64,000 nucleotides of DNA from JAGTVG01 sp963820995 (GCA_963820995.1 CAWGCL010000002.1:186001-250000), one strand, 5' to 3'; shown: positions 1 through 11,578, numbered from the stretch's first letter. Notes: a model not told the origin generated them from the letters alone. A program made the numbers and translations.

Positions 1-323
1 GGACTAAGGTTATTAGCAAAGTCTTCATAAAATAAAAATATTTGAGTTTCAGCCTTTATTGATATAGATGGGTATCTATTTGAAATAGTTTTATAATATC
101 TGATGAATTTATTCCGATGATGGCATATTTCCCCCATTTAGCGGGATAGATCTATGGAATAAAAATGAAAATGTTTATTTAGGAGCTTATTTTGTAAGGA
201 GAATTGGATTTCCTGAGTTCACTATTATCAAAATAATATTCTAATTTATTGAGGTTCTAAAAGACCGGTAAACTCATATATCAATGAATTGCATTTATTC
301 CTTTTAATTTAGGGCTAATTGAT
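1..323. other. Intergenic, no gene seen
   Basis: A+T-rich sequence downstream of the GH38-like gene. I see no open frame of useful length, no tRNA-like fold and no clear terminator. It may hold the remnant of a gene cut by the window edge, but nothing supports that directly. Confidence 0.5.
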
Positions 324-2838
324 TTATTTATTGTTATCTCTCAATAATTCAAAAGTTCTGAATTGCCAGGGTTTGAATACAACCTCCTCCTTGATTGTAT
401 TTATTTTATTTCCTTTAAGGTCTATTTCCATAAACTCAACACCATTTAATTGGCTTGCAATAATTGACTTTGATTCTTTTTTATGGCAATTATAAAATCT
501 TGAGATTATTTTGTCATTATCAATATACAATGCCGACAAGATTACATGATCTAATGACTTATTAAAAATCCCAAATTCAGGATCAATCTTGCCTCCTTTT
601 GAACTACTAGCATTTACTAATAAATGGAAGATTAAAGGCCAGAGCTTTTTTATGGAGCTCAGCTTTTTTTTGTATCACATTGTACGGATAAATTGCAAAT
701 TCGAAAATGTAATCACCTTTTAGCATCCTTGTTCCCCATATATAATACATGGCATAAATCAATGGTATGGAATTACCTCCATCCTCTTCTTTAATGAGAC
801 ACATAGTACCTTTATTGAAAACAGCAATTCCTTTATCGTTATCTTCAATTGCCGTCCAAAAATTGCCCTGGATATACTTGTCGTCAGTTTCAGCAACTAC
901 AAAGGGTAAATCCCTCACTCCCTTAACTGGATTATCAAGATTTGGGAAAAATTTAAACCTGAGCTTTTTTTCATGAAGGAAAGCAGAGGTGATTTCTCTT
1001 TTATTATCACTTAATACACCTATCCTCTGGCTATCAAGCCGGATGGTCACTTTACAGTCAATCTGTGGAGAGCCCTCATTAATTTTTAATTGTAATTCAT
1101 AGGGTATGTCATCTATGAATCCATATTCTGTTGCTATTACCCATGGTATTTCAGGATTAGTCTTTGAAATTATCCATTTTCCTGAAGATTCAGAATCTTT
1201 CCCGTTGATCATTCCTGTGAGAAATGCACTTCTTTTTCCTGATTTGAAAAGTTCCTCACCAGTTTCTTTATCAATTAATGATTGAATTCCTCCATTTTCT
1301 GATAAATGTATATCATATACCGAAGTATTGATTCTTAATCTTTCAGCGTCAACCGTAATTGAAGTGGAATAGTTTGGTTCAAAGTCTGGAAGTGAGTGTA
1401 TAGTGTAGGCCTTAAAACCAATGTTATCAATTTCTGCTTGAAAAGCAATATCGCATTCCATGATATGCCCACTCGAATATCTGTCTGCACTCAGAATAGT
1501 TGAAGGAACGCGTTCATTTTTATAATAAACAGCGGCATCCTTACCTTCCCCTCTTTTAAAACGCACCTTTGTCTGGACCCAGTGTTTAACTGACCAGGAT
1601 AAAGGATTAAATACGATCACCTTTCCATTTCCATCACCTTTCACCAATAGAGATAAGTCTTCCAGTATCAGTTTTTGAATACTATCAGATTTTTGTAAGG
1701 ATTGATTCAGGTGCTTTCGTGCGTCCGGCAATAATCCTACTATCTGTATATCATGATGTTGAGCAAGTAATAAATTTTTCCAGGATTTATCGAGTGTCTG
1801 TTCATAGTTTTTACCATTAATCATATAACCTAACGCCGCAAGTCTCTCCGTTGATAATAATTGTACTTCAGCTTTTCTGCTCTGGTTCCAGATTTCATTT
1901 CCACAATATCCCCATGGCATTCTAACCGTAAAATCATCTGGTTGGGTTTGAAATTCTGCAGCTGGTTCAGGATAAAGTGATAATAAATCATCTAATAAAA
2001 TCCATTTGTAGGAATTACTCCCTTTGTATTCATTAACAAGCTCTTCCTTCCTGAGATCAGAGTCATCAGCTCTTGTTGCAAGTAATGGATTTATATTAAT
2101 AAATTGTTTTCGATAATCTTCCAATGAAGTCTTAGCATCTGGTCCGGGATATCGCGTAAGGATCCAGTTATCTATAGGTGTTTTTCCAAATTCAGCACCT
2201 TCACCAACATAAGTGGGCACCGTCGGAATTTTTGACCCATCCATTCCAATCCACCATCCATAAGGTTCATTATAGGTTGGATTATAACCATACATCATAT
2301 AATGAGTACGCATGATTGCTCCTTGAAAACCAAATCCTTTTAAAATCTGAGGTATTTGTGCATGCATAGCATGTTCACTCATCAGGTAAATCTGGTTTTC
2401 GTAATTAAAATATCTACGGTTGGCCTTTAAAGCATATCCAATTTGACGTATGTTAGATTCCCCTCCTATGAAGGTAGATAAGGGTTGCCCATACGTGCAA
2501 CTACCTATTCCAAATCTTCCCTCATACTTTTTAAGGTAATTCTGGATCTTTGATAGTAATTCTGGTTGGTTTTCGTTTAAATAATCATATACGTATGCTT
2601 CATTATCGAGACCTATCTTGAATCCGGGATATTTTTCTAACCAGTCTATTGCATTATCAAGCCTTTCTTCAAAGTGATCAGTACCCCATAATATTAATCC
2701 CCCATGGTCATATGTTAACATATACATCGGATTTTCCGGGGGGCTATTGCTGTTAAGTGTATCCTGGGCTGAACTAAGATTGGCAAAAATAAAAAAACCA
2801 ACTAAATATGGAAGATATGAAGAAACAAGTCTTGTCAT
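324..2838 (-). CDS. GH38-like secreted glycosidase (frameshifted)
   Basis: Predicted periplasmic or exported glycoside hydrolase related to family 38 alpha-mannosidases. The first 743 codons run from 2838 to 607. They begin with a signal peptide (about residues 1-24, ending LSSAQ), then a catalytic-type region with LTYDHGGLILWG near residue 42 and IPQILKGFGFQGA near residue 165, then a long beta-rich part. A separate 71-residue frame (324-539) reads like the missing C-terminal beta domain (VVFKPWQFRTFELL). Between 540 and 620 the same frame as that fragment stays open. Removing one T near 620-625 would join the two as NLPLLVNASSS, so I treat this as one gene of about 835 residues broken by a +1 base. 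The usual HNDPGW motif of classical GH38 enzymes is not seen, so the substrate is open. The DUF1080 gene lies 66 bases upstream on the same strand, which suggests co-transcription. Confidence 0.72.
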
Positions 2839-2904
2839 TGAAATGAAAAATTGAAAAAAGTTTTAAAAAGTAGTCGTAAGTATTTCTAACAATATGAAAA
2901 AACC

Positions 2905-3696
2905 CTAAAAATCTGTATCAGCCTCCATAAGATCCAATTCCTTTATCCAAATGTTCCGATATAAAACCGGATGACCCTCAGCTTGCAACTTCAATCCTCC
3001 CGGGCGATCTGTAATGCCCTTTCCATTATCGTTGCCCCCATCGAGACCTGAATTCGGTCCTCCCCATACCTGACTGATGACCTGGTTTACATGGACTTTT
3101 TTACCATTGAAATAGACTGTGACAATAGGTTTCTCAGTGAGTTTATCATTAACGAATCTTGCCGCTCTGAATTTTATATCATAGGAATTCCATTCTCCAA
3201 CGCCATTATAGGCATAATACGGTGATTCTGATTCATTAATGACAGCGCCCATGCCATGTTTTGTCGAATCACCATCCAGGACCTGGATTTCATACCGGTT
3301 CTGTAGATATACTCCACTATTTCCTTTAGGATATTTAATAAAAAATTCTACATGGGCCCTGAAATCTCTTAATTTTTTCCTGGTTACAATATCGGCGCTG
3401 CCATACAAACCACCAGCAGCGGCGGGATCATTAGAATTCATTACAGTGCCGGTCCCTTCGGGATCATCTTCAATTTTCCATTTAATTGGAGGTTCAGCTG
3501 CAAACCTGGGGCCTTCCCAATACTCCCAATTCTTATCCAATGAAGCTCTGCTACCATCAAACATTACAATGGCCCCATCCGGAGCTTGAGCTCCGACACC
3601 AATATGTTTATCAGTTTTGTCCTTAGGAATTAAATTTCGTTTCGTAATAAACGATATGCTTATTAGAGCTAGTAAAATGATAATTAGATTTTTCAT
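2905..3696 (-). CDS. DUF1080 / 3-keto-disaccharide hydrolase family protein
   Basis: Secreted protein of 263 residues with an N-terminal signal or membrane segment (residues 1-18, MKNLIIILLALISISF). It has the jelly-roll signature of the DUF1080 (3-keto-disaccharide hydrolase, LamG/GH16-like) family: IVMFDGSRASLD near residue 44, GNSGVYLQNRYEIQVLD in the middle, GEWNSYDIKFRA, and a C-terminal LYRNIWIKEL strand. Members are thought to act on plant or algal glycosides or on 3-keto sugars, but the exact substrate cannot be read from sequence. It precedes the GH38-like gene by 66 bases on the same strand, so the pair may form a small glycan-use operon. The frame is intact and full length for the family. 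Confidence 0.82.
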   Translation of the reverse strand: MKNLIIILLALISISFITKRNLIPKDKTDKHIGVGAQAPDGAIVMFDGSRASLDKNWEYWEGPRFAAEPPIKWKIEDDPEGTGTVMNSNDPAAAGGLYGSADIVTRKKLRDFRAHVEFFIKYPKGNSGVYLQNRYEIQVLDGDSTKHGMGAVINESESPYYAYNGVGEWNSYDIKFRAARFVNDKLTEKPIVTVYFNGKKVHVNQVISQVWGGPNSGLDGGNDNGKGITDRPGGLKLQAEGHPVLYRNIWIKELDLMEADTDF

Positions 3697-3920
3697 GGTT
3701 TTAATATTATTCCGGTAAATTACAAAATAATTGGTTACTGATCTAACAATCTAGAAATAAGAAAAGATTATATCATTTGCCAGCACTTGCTAATTATTTT
3801 GAGTTGGTTTTTTTAAGAATTTACATATTGTTCGGTAATACCTATTGTCAGAAAGCTTACAATTATGCCATGTAAAAATTTAAATTTTGATAAATACTAT
3901 TGCTGAGGGTATCTTGAGAT

Positions 3921-4675
3921 TTGCAGAAACTGATTATTATGTTCATACAAAGAATTTCAGTTACATTATTTATCCTCCTCAATACAATATCTCCAATAAT
4001 GGCCCATGTTGATTTATTAAATCTAAATGGAGGAGAAGCATATAATCCTGGCCAAATTATTCAAATAGAGTGGCAGGAAGTTTTAAGACATGAATTTTTG
4101 AACTGGGAAATATTATTTTCCAATGACGGGGATATAAGCTGGGATACTGTGAAATCAAACATCCCATTAAATACGATGAATTATTCCTGGGAATAATTCC
4201 CAACCTGTCACAATGTAGTCGATTCCAGTGGCCAGGATCATGCGAGGGATTTGCAGGATATCAGGACGAACAGAATTCCCTTGGAACTAAAAGAACTATC
4301 TAATGAAATTTACTTCTTTCAATTGAATTCCAAAACGGAACTTCATTTTAAAGGGAACTTATATTGTCCGATAAAGCACCAGTAATTATACAGATCATTT
4401 CAGATATTGATGCCATATCATTCCCAAAGAGATCTGCAATATCAGGTAAATCAGCTCTTTGAATTGATCCCAGACGAATTTATTTAAATAGGAACTTTAT
4501 TGTTCAATAAAACCATGTGCGAACTATTCTGGCAGTTGATTTAACTTCGGGAAATTCATCTAATTCAGCAATTTAGCCGTAAATAATATAATGTGGAACA
4601 GATATATGTAATAATAAATTTGCCAAATACTATATCTATGATACTGGAAGACTCTTAGAAATATGAATTTCCCAT
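3921..4675 (+). pseudogene. Decayed secreted protein gene, possibly a T9SS cargo remnant
   Basis: Only the first part is open (3921-4196, 91 codons). It has a hydrophobic leader (from ATG 3939: IQRISVTLFILLNTISP) followed by NLNGGEAYNPGQIIQIEW and WEILFSNDGDISWDTV, which resemble the beta-sandwich repeats common in secreted Bacteroidota proteins. After the stop the three frames carry short pieces that could continue it. Near 4615-4665 one frame reads KYYIYDTGRLLE, which resembles the core of a T9SS C-terminal sorting domain. Many stops and frame changes separate the pieces, more than one or two sequencing errors would explain. The link between the two ends is inference. Confidence 0.4.
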
Positions 4676-4902
4676 AGCAATTACTAATATAAAATATGCT
4701 AATATTAAGCAAAATCTGTTATTTTCCAGGATTAATGCATATCTTTGTAGACGGATAGTAGTAAATCTCACTCAGCATCTGGCTTCCACCAGCAGTTTAA
4801 GGCATGTCTTTGTGAAGTTTATTTCTCTCTTAGAATAATAGAATTGATGTAATGGAGATCAGAATTTTCTGATGAATCCAGCATTTTATTTAAACATCAA
4901 AT

Positions 4903-5124
4903 ATGTCAAGATCACAAAATAGCTTTATTAAAAAACAAAGGGAAAAAAAGAAGGCGCAAAAAAGAAAAGAAAAAGAAGAAAGACGCAAAGAGCGAATGGA
5001 AAATAATAATAAAGGAGGTGATCTATCAAATATGATGGCATATGTTGATGAATTTGGAAATATTACTTCTGAACCACCAGAAAAAGATAAAAAAGAAGAT
5101 AAAAAAGAAGAACCTAAACAATAA
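4903..5124 (+). CDS. Small lysine-rich cold-shock-cluster protein
   Basis: 73-residue, highly charged protein. It has a K/R/E-rich helix (residues 10-33), then GGDLSNMMAYVDEFGNIT and an acidic-basic tail (KKEDKKEEPKQ). The AYVDEFGNIT core is a recognisable mark of a small conserved Bacteroidota protein that tends to sit beside cold-shock genes. Here it precedes a DEAD-box helicase and cspA on the same strand. No enzymatic motif is present. RNA binding is a guess from charge and context. A plus-minus strand overlap with an 85-codon minus frame is only a shadow of its lysine-rich composition. Confidence 0.75.
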   Translation: MSRSQNSFIKKQREKKKAQKRKEKEERRKERMENNNKGGDLSNMMAYVDEFGNITSEPPEKDKKEDKKEEPKQ

Positions 5125-5369
5125 AACACATCAGATGACATTTTCAATATATGAAAATGCTGTATAAAATGAAACTCGTCTAATTAATTTGCCTCGAGTA
5201 GCTAATCAATCAGACCCCCAGAAAACATAATAAAAAGAACATCAAAAATTTAAAATTTTCAAGAGTTACCGACTCGGACTTTTCAAGGATAATAGGAAAT
5301 AGAGTTGCCGAATGTTTAAAAGCGAATATATCCTTGTCGGAACCAATTATATAAAAGTGAATCAACAAA

Positions 5370-6597
5370 ATGAATAATATAAAAAATAGAAAATCAGAAA
5401 CCCGAAATTTTAAAGGAAGGAAAAACTTCCAGCAACAGGGTTCTAAGCAAAAGAATACAAGAAAAGAAAATATCGTCGATTAAGGATCCAAATATACTGG
5501 TAAAAAAGGCAATTCTTAAAGAAGAAATTGCTTATACCCCTTCTAGATCATTTAATCAAATGCCTATCAATGAAAAAATAAAAACCAATATAACAAAAAA
5601 AGGATTTGTCGAGCCTACACAGATTCAGGACAAAACTCTGGAATACCTTATTTCGGGTCGTAATCTTATGGGAATAGCAAATACAGGAACTGGAAAAACT
5701 GCTGCATTTCTAATCCCTATTATTGAAAGATTGCTTCAAAATTCGAAGCCATTTACATCATTGGTAGTAGTTCCGACAAGAGAACTGGCACTGCAGATAA
5801 AAGAAGAATTTATAAGTCTTTCTAAGGGAATGGGATTGTACGCTGCTTGTTTTATCGGTGGCACTAACCTTGGCAGAGACATCGACCAATTAAAAAGGAG
5901 AAATCATATAATTATTGGCACACCAGGACGACTATTAGATCTTTCCCAGAGAAGAGCCCTTCGACTGCAGGAAATTTCAGTATTGGTATTAGATGAATTT
6001 GATCGAATGCTTGATATGGGATTTATTGATGACATACAAAAAATGGTGCAATTAATGCACAACAGGAGACAGACCATGTTGTTTTCTGCATCAATTGATA
6101 AAATGCAAGGATCAATTGTTAATCAGATGGTTCAAAATCCCGTGGAAGTAAAAGTAAGTTCTGGTACATCAACCAGTGATCAGGTCGAACAGGATATCAT
6201 CAAAGTGCCTATAGGAAGTGATAAATTTGAAATGCTTCGAAACTTAATGGATGATAAGCAATTTCAAAAGGTATTGATATTTGCGGAAACAAAAAGATTG
6301 GTTGACAGGGTTAATAGAAAATTAAATCAATCAGGGATAAGATCTGATCGTATCCATGGAGATAAAACACAAAATTATAGAATTAAAGCCCTTGAAAAAT
6401 TTAAAAGAGGGAATGTGCAGGTCTTGGTAGCTACGGATGTGGCTGCAAGAGGTATAGACGTGTCCAACGTTACGCATGTGATTAATTATCAACTCCCTAT
6501 GAGTTTTAACAGTTACCTACATCGAATCGGAAGGACAGGACGCGCCAACAACTTAGGAAAAGCATTAACATTTGTTGATGAAACAAATTATTTATAA
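5370..6597 (+). CDS. DEAD-box-type ATP-dependent RNA helicase (frameshifted 5' end)
   Basis: RNA helicase of the RhlE/CsdA class, likely to unwind structured mRNA in the cold. The clear frame starts at ATG 5560 (345 codons) and shows a Q motif (FVEPTQIQD), Walker A ANTGTGKT (residues 40-47), PTRELALQ, TPGRLLDL, motif II as DEFD (145-148) instead of DEAD, motif III as SAS, ATDVAARGID and HRIGRTGRA. Upstream, ATG 5370 opens a basic stretch (MNNIKNRKSETRNFKGRK). It runs out of frame at about 5478 and then continues in the helicase frame as KDPNILVKKAILKEEIAY, which fits this family's usual N-terminus. I therefore place the true start at 5370 with one indel near 5478. It lies between the lysine-rich small protein and cspA. 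Confidence 0.85.
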
Positions 6598-6627
6598 AAG
6601 TACTTTTAATAACAATTACAATTTAAA

Positions 6628-6822
6628 ATGAAAGAAGGAACAGTAAAATTCTTTAATAACTCCAAAGGATTTGGATTTATTAAGCCAAATGATTCAAGTG
6701 ATGACATTTTCGTACATGAAAGTGGCCTGATCGATGAAATTCGTGAAGACGATAAAGTTAAGTTTGACGTAGAACAAGGGAAAAAAGGATTGAACGCAGT
6801 CAACGTAGAATTGATCAAATAA
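6628..6822 (+). CDS. cspA: Cold shock protein, CspA family
   Basis: 64-residue cold-shock domain protein, an OB-fold RNA chaperone in the cytoplasm. Both RNA-binding motifs are present: KGFGFIKP (RNP1 type, residues 13-20) and DIFVHESGL (RNP2 type, 26-34), with the N-terminal GTVKFFN typical of the family. It follows the helicase by 30 bases and is followed by a strong terminator, so the small lysine-rich protein, helicase and cspA probably form one cold-responsive unit. Length and sequence are normal for the family. Confidence 0.95.
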   Translation: MKEGTVKFFNNSKGFGFIKPNDSSDDIFVHESGLIDEIREDDKVKFDVEQGKKGLNAVNVELIK

Positions 6823-6859
6823 TTCTTTTTAATTTAGAATAAGAATTTGAATCACAGAG

Positions 6860-6886
6860 GCAGCCCATATTTGGGCTGCTTTTTTG
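6860..6886 (+). terminator. Rho-independent terminator after cspA
   Basis: Perfect 8-bp stem GCAGCCCA / TGGGCTGC with a 4-base loop (TATT), followed at once by a run of six T. It lies about 40 bases after the cspA stop and should end the cold-shock transcript. Confidence 0.9.
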
Positions 6887-6898
6887 TTATTATGAAAT

Positions 6899-7423
6899 TT
6901 AATTTATTTCTATTTGTAGAATTCTCTCCACTTTTGATATAGCAAGGTTTGCAATATTGTTAGTTTCTGACAAACGTGAGGCTGTACTTATCGCATCAAT
7001 TTCAAATTCAGATATAACTTCATCACCTCCACCCGAAGTACATATCAAGACTAAATTTGAATAATCTGGGAGACCCTCCAAAAAACTGCTTACGTATCGA
7101 GGTATTTTATGAGCCTTGGTCGTGTGAATTATTATGATCGCATTCCAATCTGATGCATTCTCTTTCTTAAGTGATGTGCAATCAATAACAGACAAATAGA
7201 GGGTATCATTTTTAAGTTTCTGAACAATATTTTTTAAAAGATCATTCTTAAACTCACTTCCCTGACTAGCTATCAGAACCTTAATTGGAGCATTTGAATT
7301 ACCTGTATGATATGGCTCAATTACACCTTGCCAATTCATTGTAATATAAATAGCGATAAGTATGATAGCAATTATGATTGGTGTTGATATTCCAAATAGT
7401 AATATTTTGATCCATTTTTTCAT
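6899..7423 (-). CDS. Membrane-anchored protein with flavodoxin-like region
   Basis: 174 residues. One N-terminal transmembrane helix (about 6-29, KILLFGISTPIIIAIILIAI) is followed by a soluble domain with an alternating alpha/beta pattern. This includes PIKVLIASQGSEFKNDLL after the anchor, a strand WNAIIIIHTT and a strand LVLICTSGGGDE. That layout recalls flavodoxin-like or DsrE-like folds, but the loop that normally binds FMN phosphate is not convincing. No partner gene adjoins it: cspA converges from the left and the permease gene lies 133 bases upstream. I do not recognise a family, and function is unknown. Confidence 0.6.
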   Translation of the reverse strand: MKKWIKILLFGISTPIIIAIILIAIYITMNWQGVIEPYHTGNSNAPIKVLIASQGSEFKNDLLKNIVQKLKNDTLYLSVIDCTSLKKENASDWNAIIIIHTTKAHKIPRYVSSFLEGLPDYSNLVLICTSGGGDEVISEFEIDAISTASRLSETNNIANLAISKVERILQIEIN

Positions 7424-7555
7424 ATCAGTTGATTATATAAGAAACTAAAAAATACATTTGTGAACTTTTTTCATTATAAAATAACCCCTATATGCTTACT
7501 GCTTAATACTTAAAACCCATCCATTCCTTAAATATCAGATTATCAAAGTTCTTTT

Positions 7556-9914
7556 CTATTCGTACCTGAGTGCATCAACCGGATTTTTCAAGGCGGCTTT
7601 TACAGATTGATACCCAACAGTCAATAAAGCAATTACCAGTGCTAAAACTCCTGCTACTACAAATATCCAAATGGTTATATTGGTTTTATATACGAAATTC
7701 TCCAACCAAATCCTCATAATATACCAGGCTACCGGAGCTGACACAATGAATGATATTATCACCAGTTTTGTAAAATCTGTTGTAAGAAGCATTATGATAT
7801 CTTCTGTCTTTGCACCGTTTGCTTTTCTTATGCCGATTTCCTTTACTCTTCTTTCAGCCATAAAGGAGGCTAAGGCGAACAAACCCAGACAACTTATGAA
7901 AATTGCAAGAATGGCAAAAAACTGAAAAATCTTGCCTGTTCTTTGCTCAGCATTATACAGTCTTTCATAATCTTCATTCAGAAACTTATAATAAAAATCC
8001 CTGTTGTCTGAACTATGCTTTTTATATATATCTTCTATAGATGCTATACTTTCCTGAATATTCAAATTATTAATCCTCAGGAACATCACATAATTCTGTT
8101 CACTCCGCTGGAATAATATTAAAGGTTCAATTTTATTATGAAGAGATTTAAAATGAAAATCTTTTAATACTCCAATGATCCTGACATCAAATCCAAAGAA
8201 ATTGATTTCGCTTCCAATAGGATCTTTCAAACCCATAACGGATAAGGCCTGTTCATTGATGACCACAGCAAGGGTATCCGATGGGATGTCATCTGAGAAA
8301 AATCTTCCTTCTTTTAATTCAAGCTTAAACGTCTTTTGATAATCCGCGTCTACTGAGAGATTATGAAACAAAATGATGTCACCTGGATCTTTTCCCTCCC
8401 ATTCAACACTTGAGGAGGAATTAGCAATATATGTTGGAAACTGGTCGGAAGTTGAGACACTAATAATATCGGGATTCTGTAGCAAATCATTTTTTATTAC
8501 ATCAATATTTTGTTGCATTTGTTTGTTTAAATAAACGTACACAACATTATCTTTATCCAATCCAAGTTTCTTATTCTTCATAAAATCCAGCTGCCGTGAT
8601 ATAATCAGAAATCCGATGATCAGGAATAACGATAGCGAAAACTGAACCATTACCAACACTCGCCTTAGTATTGAAGCTCCTCCTCCCCGGTGCTGCAATC
8701 CTTTCAGTATTTCGACACCTTTAAATGAAGACAGATAAAATGCAGGATAACTGCCGGATATCAAACCAACAATTAGTAATAAATGAGACAGAAAATACAA
8801 TAAATTCCCAGCTTGAATATGGAATAGATAAGTCTTTTCCACTTATATCATTAAATATGGGAAGAAAAAAATCCACGAGTACTACAGCCAATACGTAGGC
8901 AATGAAGCACACCAGAATAGATTCAGTCAAAAATTGACGCACCAGTTGATTTTTAGAAGATCCGACAACTTTTTTGAATGCAATTTCACGGGCCCTGTTA
9001 TTGGACTTGGCTGTGGTTAAATTCATGAAATTAATGCAAGCGATCAACAATACGGCAATGGAGATGACGATAAAAATATTGACATATCTGATATCTCCAT
9101 GACCACCTACATCAGCCGTGTATTTGCCTGAAGAATACAGATGGATATCTTTAACCGGTTGCAGATAAATATCGGTAACGGAACCCTCGTTATGATCCTT
9201 GATGATATTGATTATTTTCGCATTTATATTTACAAGGTCATGATTATCATACAATTTCACATAGGTATACAGCCAGTTATTTCCCCATTGTTCAAGATCA
9301 AATCCCATATTTTTTAATTGCTCTCCAGGTAGTAATAAATCAAAGTTGATATGAGAATTGTCTGGAAATTTATTGATTACACCAGTTACTTTAAAATCAG
9401 TTTCTTTATTGATTCTAAGGGTCTTTCCCATCGGATTCCCTTTGAAATACTTATCTGCCATTTCTTTGGTTAAAACAACTGAATTCAGATCATTTAAAGC
9501 ATCTTCCCTATCCCCATAGATAAAATCAACAGTGAAGATTTCAAAAAAGTCCGGATCTACATAGGCCGTGTTTTCCGTAAAAGTCTGGTTTTCCTTTTCA
9601 ATAGTTGAGTAACTTGTTTTATATCGAGTGGCGTGGGTGATCTCGGGATATTCATCCTTAAGATTTTTTGCCAATGGAGCAGGCGTTACGGCAACTGGAA
9701 ACAGATCTCCACCGGCATAATACTGATTTTCTACAACACGGTATATATTGTCGATATTAGAATGAAACATATCATAGCTTCTTTCATCCTGCACCCATAA
9801 TAAAATAGCAAGGGTACATGCCAATCCAATGGACAGACCTGAAATGTTTATAAGGGTATAGAACTTGTTCCTTAAAAAATGCCTAATAGCGAACTTGAAG
9901 GTAAATCTGAACAT
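7556..9914 (-). CDS. FtsX/MacB-type ABC transporter permease (frameshifted)
   Basis: Large inner-membrane permease of the MacB_PCD plus FtsX type, common in many copies in Bacteroidota and usually tied to export of lipoproteins, peptides or drugs. The N-terminal frame (9914-8721) has the first helix (NISGLSIGLACTLAILLW), a periplasmic domain and an FtsX core (INFMNLTTAKSNNRAREIA). The C-terminal frame (up to 8842, ending 7556) continues with GLISGSYPAFYLSSFKG, a second periplasmic domain and VKEIGIRKANGAK plus final helices. The frames join if one base is removed near 8780, giving VSFLLIVGLISG and about 785 residues in total, normal for the family. No ATPase gene is adjacent, which is usual for these orphan permeases. 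Confidence 0.85.
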
Positions 9915-10142
9915 TGATGTAAAAATTTAAAAATATTATTAAATCGAAATAAAGACCATCCTCCTGGGATGAGAGTTACACAATTTAGAAAAATTTTACA
10001 TTTCCGGAATTGAATCAAGGATTAGAATATTATAGATCCATTTATTTTTCTTCCATAATTTTTATTGACCTCAATATTTAATACCTTTATCCCAACCAAT
10101 TATTATTAAGTAAAAGATATCACAAAGGGAAACGCGAGTTTA

Positions 10143-11522
10143 TTGATACTTTTAGTAACGATCCTTCCTGATAGCCCTGTACTTACAAGACGCAATATGT
10201 ATAATTTAATATTTTGTTATACCTCAAAGATCAAAGAGAACATTGGCACAGAATTACTTTATGGCCCACTATCTCTTGCCTATCTATCCAGGCATACGCC
10301 TGAATATTATAATAAGATCTTATATGATGAATATGTTGGAGAAGATCTGGATCCTGAAACTGTTGATGCTGATCTGGTTGCTATTTCCTCTTTAACATCC
10401 GGAATTTCCAGGGCCTATGAAATCGGTGATATTCTCAGAAAAAGGGGGATAACCTGTGTAATCGGTGGGGCTCATGTAACCGCTCTTCCAGATGAAGCAC
10501 TCGAGCATTTTGATGCAGTGATTATGGGCGAAGGGGAAGGTCCATGGAAAGATTTCCTGAAAGATTTTGAAAACAATTGTATTCAGAAAAAGTATTACGG
10601 GCCAATGAACGTTTCACTGGATTCTTTGGGTGCGCCTGATCGAAACATGATTCACAGAAATTATCAATACGCTTCGATAAACACGTCAAGAGGATGCCCA
10701 TACAGCTGTTCTTATTGTTATCTGACTGTTTTCAATGAACGAAAATACCGTGTCATACCTCATGAAACGGTGCTTGATGATTTTGAATCGCTTCGTAATG
10801 AATCCATAGTTGTTGTCACAGATGAGAATTTCATAGGATATACAAAGAAAGATATAGAAGATAGAAAAATTCTGCTTAGGAAAATGATCGATAGAAATTT
10901 CCCATTTTTATGGGGATGCCAGTCTACAGTGAGCTTAGCGGATGAACCGGAGTTAATGGATTTGATGTATGAAGCTGGATGCAGGGCTGTCTTTGTAGGA
11001 TTTGAATCAACCAGTACAGAAGACCTTGCGGAAGTAGGGAAAAAACACAATATCGGAATTAATTACAAGGAGATTGTGAATACATTACATAATCATAAAA
11101 TTGCCGTAATTGCTTCCTGCATTCTTGGCCTTGATAATCAGAAAAATGGATATCATAAGCAGCTTATTAAAGACCTGAAAGAAATCAAAGCAGATTTTAT
11201 ACGTGTGTTTTTAATGACTGCCTGGCCTGGTACTCCACTTTATAATGAATTGAATAAATCAGGCCGCTTAATTAATGAGTGGGATAAAGTCAGAAAAGAT
11301 ATCCCATCCATAAAATTCAAGAATTATACCCATAACGAAATAATAAATGCCCGCAAAGAAGTGATGGACTCCTTTTTTAATAAACGGAATTTACTCAAAG
11401 TACTATTACGCTGGGTATTTATTGAAAGATCTTTAATCACAACTTTTTTAAAGATCAGTTATAGAAATCGTTTTTCTGAAAAAATACGGAATTCACGAGC
11501 TTATACCTTTTCTAATGAGTGA
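10143..11522 (+). CDS. B12-binding-domain radical SAM protein
   Basis: 459-residue iron-sulfur enzyme. Residues about 50-140 form a Rossmann-like B12-binding-type domain (LVAISSLTSG, CVIGGAHVTALPDEAL, AVIMGEGEG). It is followed by the radical SAM core with the cluster motif CPYSCSYC near residue 186 and GFESTSTEDL. Relatives act in methylation or rearrangement reactions on lipids, cofactors or natural products; the substrate here is unknown. The frame opens with TTG at 10143, and ATG 10197 is an alternative start. The TTG start keeps the hydrophobic first strand (ILLVTILP) that B12-binding proteins usually have. Both neighbours lie on the other strand or far off, so it appears monocistronic. 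Confidence 0.82.
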   Translation: MILLVTILPDSPVLTRRNMYNLIFCYTSKIKENIGTELLYGPLSLAYLSRHTPEYYNKILYDEYVGEDLDPETVDADLVAISSLTSGISRAYEIGDILRKRGITCVIGGAHVTALPDEALEHFDAVIMGEGEGPWKDFLKDFENNCIQKKYYGPMNVSLDSLGAPDRNMIHRNYQYASINTSRGCPYSCSYCYLTVFNERKYRVIPHETVLDDFESLRNESIVVVTDENFIGYTKKDIEDRKILLRKMIDRNFPFLWGCQSTVSLADEPELMDLMYEAGCRAVFVGFESTSTEDLAEVGKKHNIGINYKEIVNTLHNHKIAVIASCILGLDNQKNGYHKQLIKDLKEIKADFIRVFLMTAWPGTPLYNELNKSGRLINEWDKVRKDIPSIKFKNYTHNEIINARKEVMDSFFNKRNLLKVLLRWVFIERSLITTFLKISYRNRFSEKIRNSRAYTFSNE

Positions 11523-11578
11523 TTAGATCAATGGCACTCTGTTAAAGATTTGTAATAATTCTAATTGTAGTCCAGACT

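Noticed and set aside
5139..5159. CATTTTCA/TGAAAATG hairpin after the small lysine-rich gene as terminator
   Set aside because: No T-run follows, and the helicase downstream is likely part of the same unit; it may be a processing or attenuator hairpin, but nothing supports it further.
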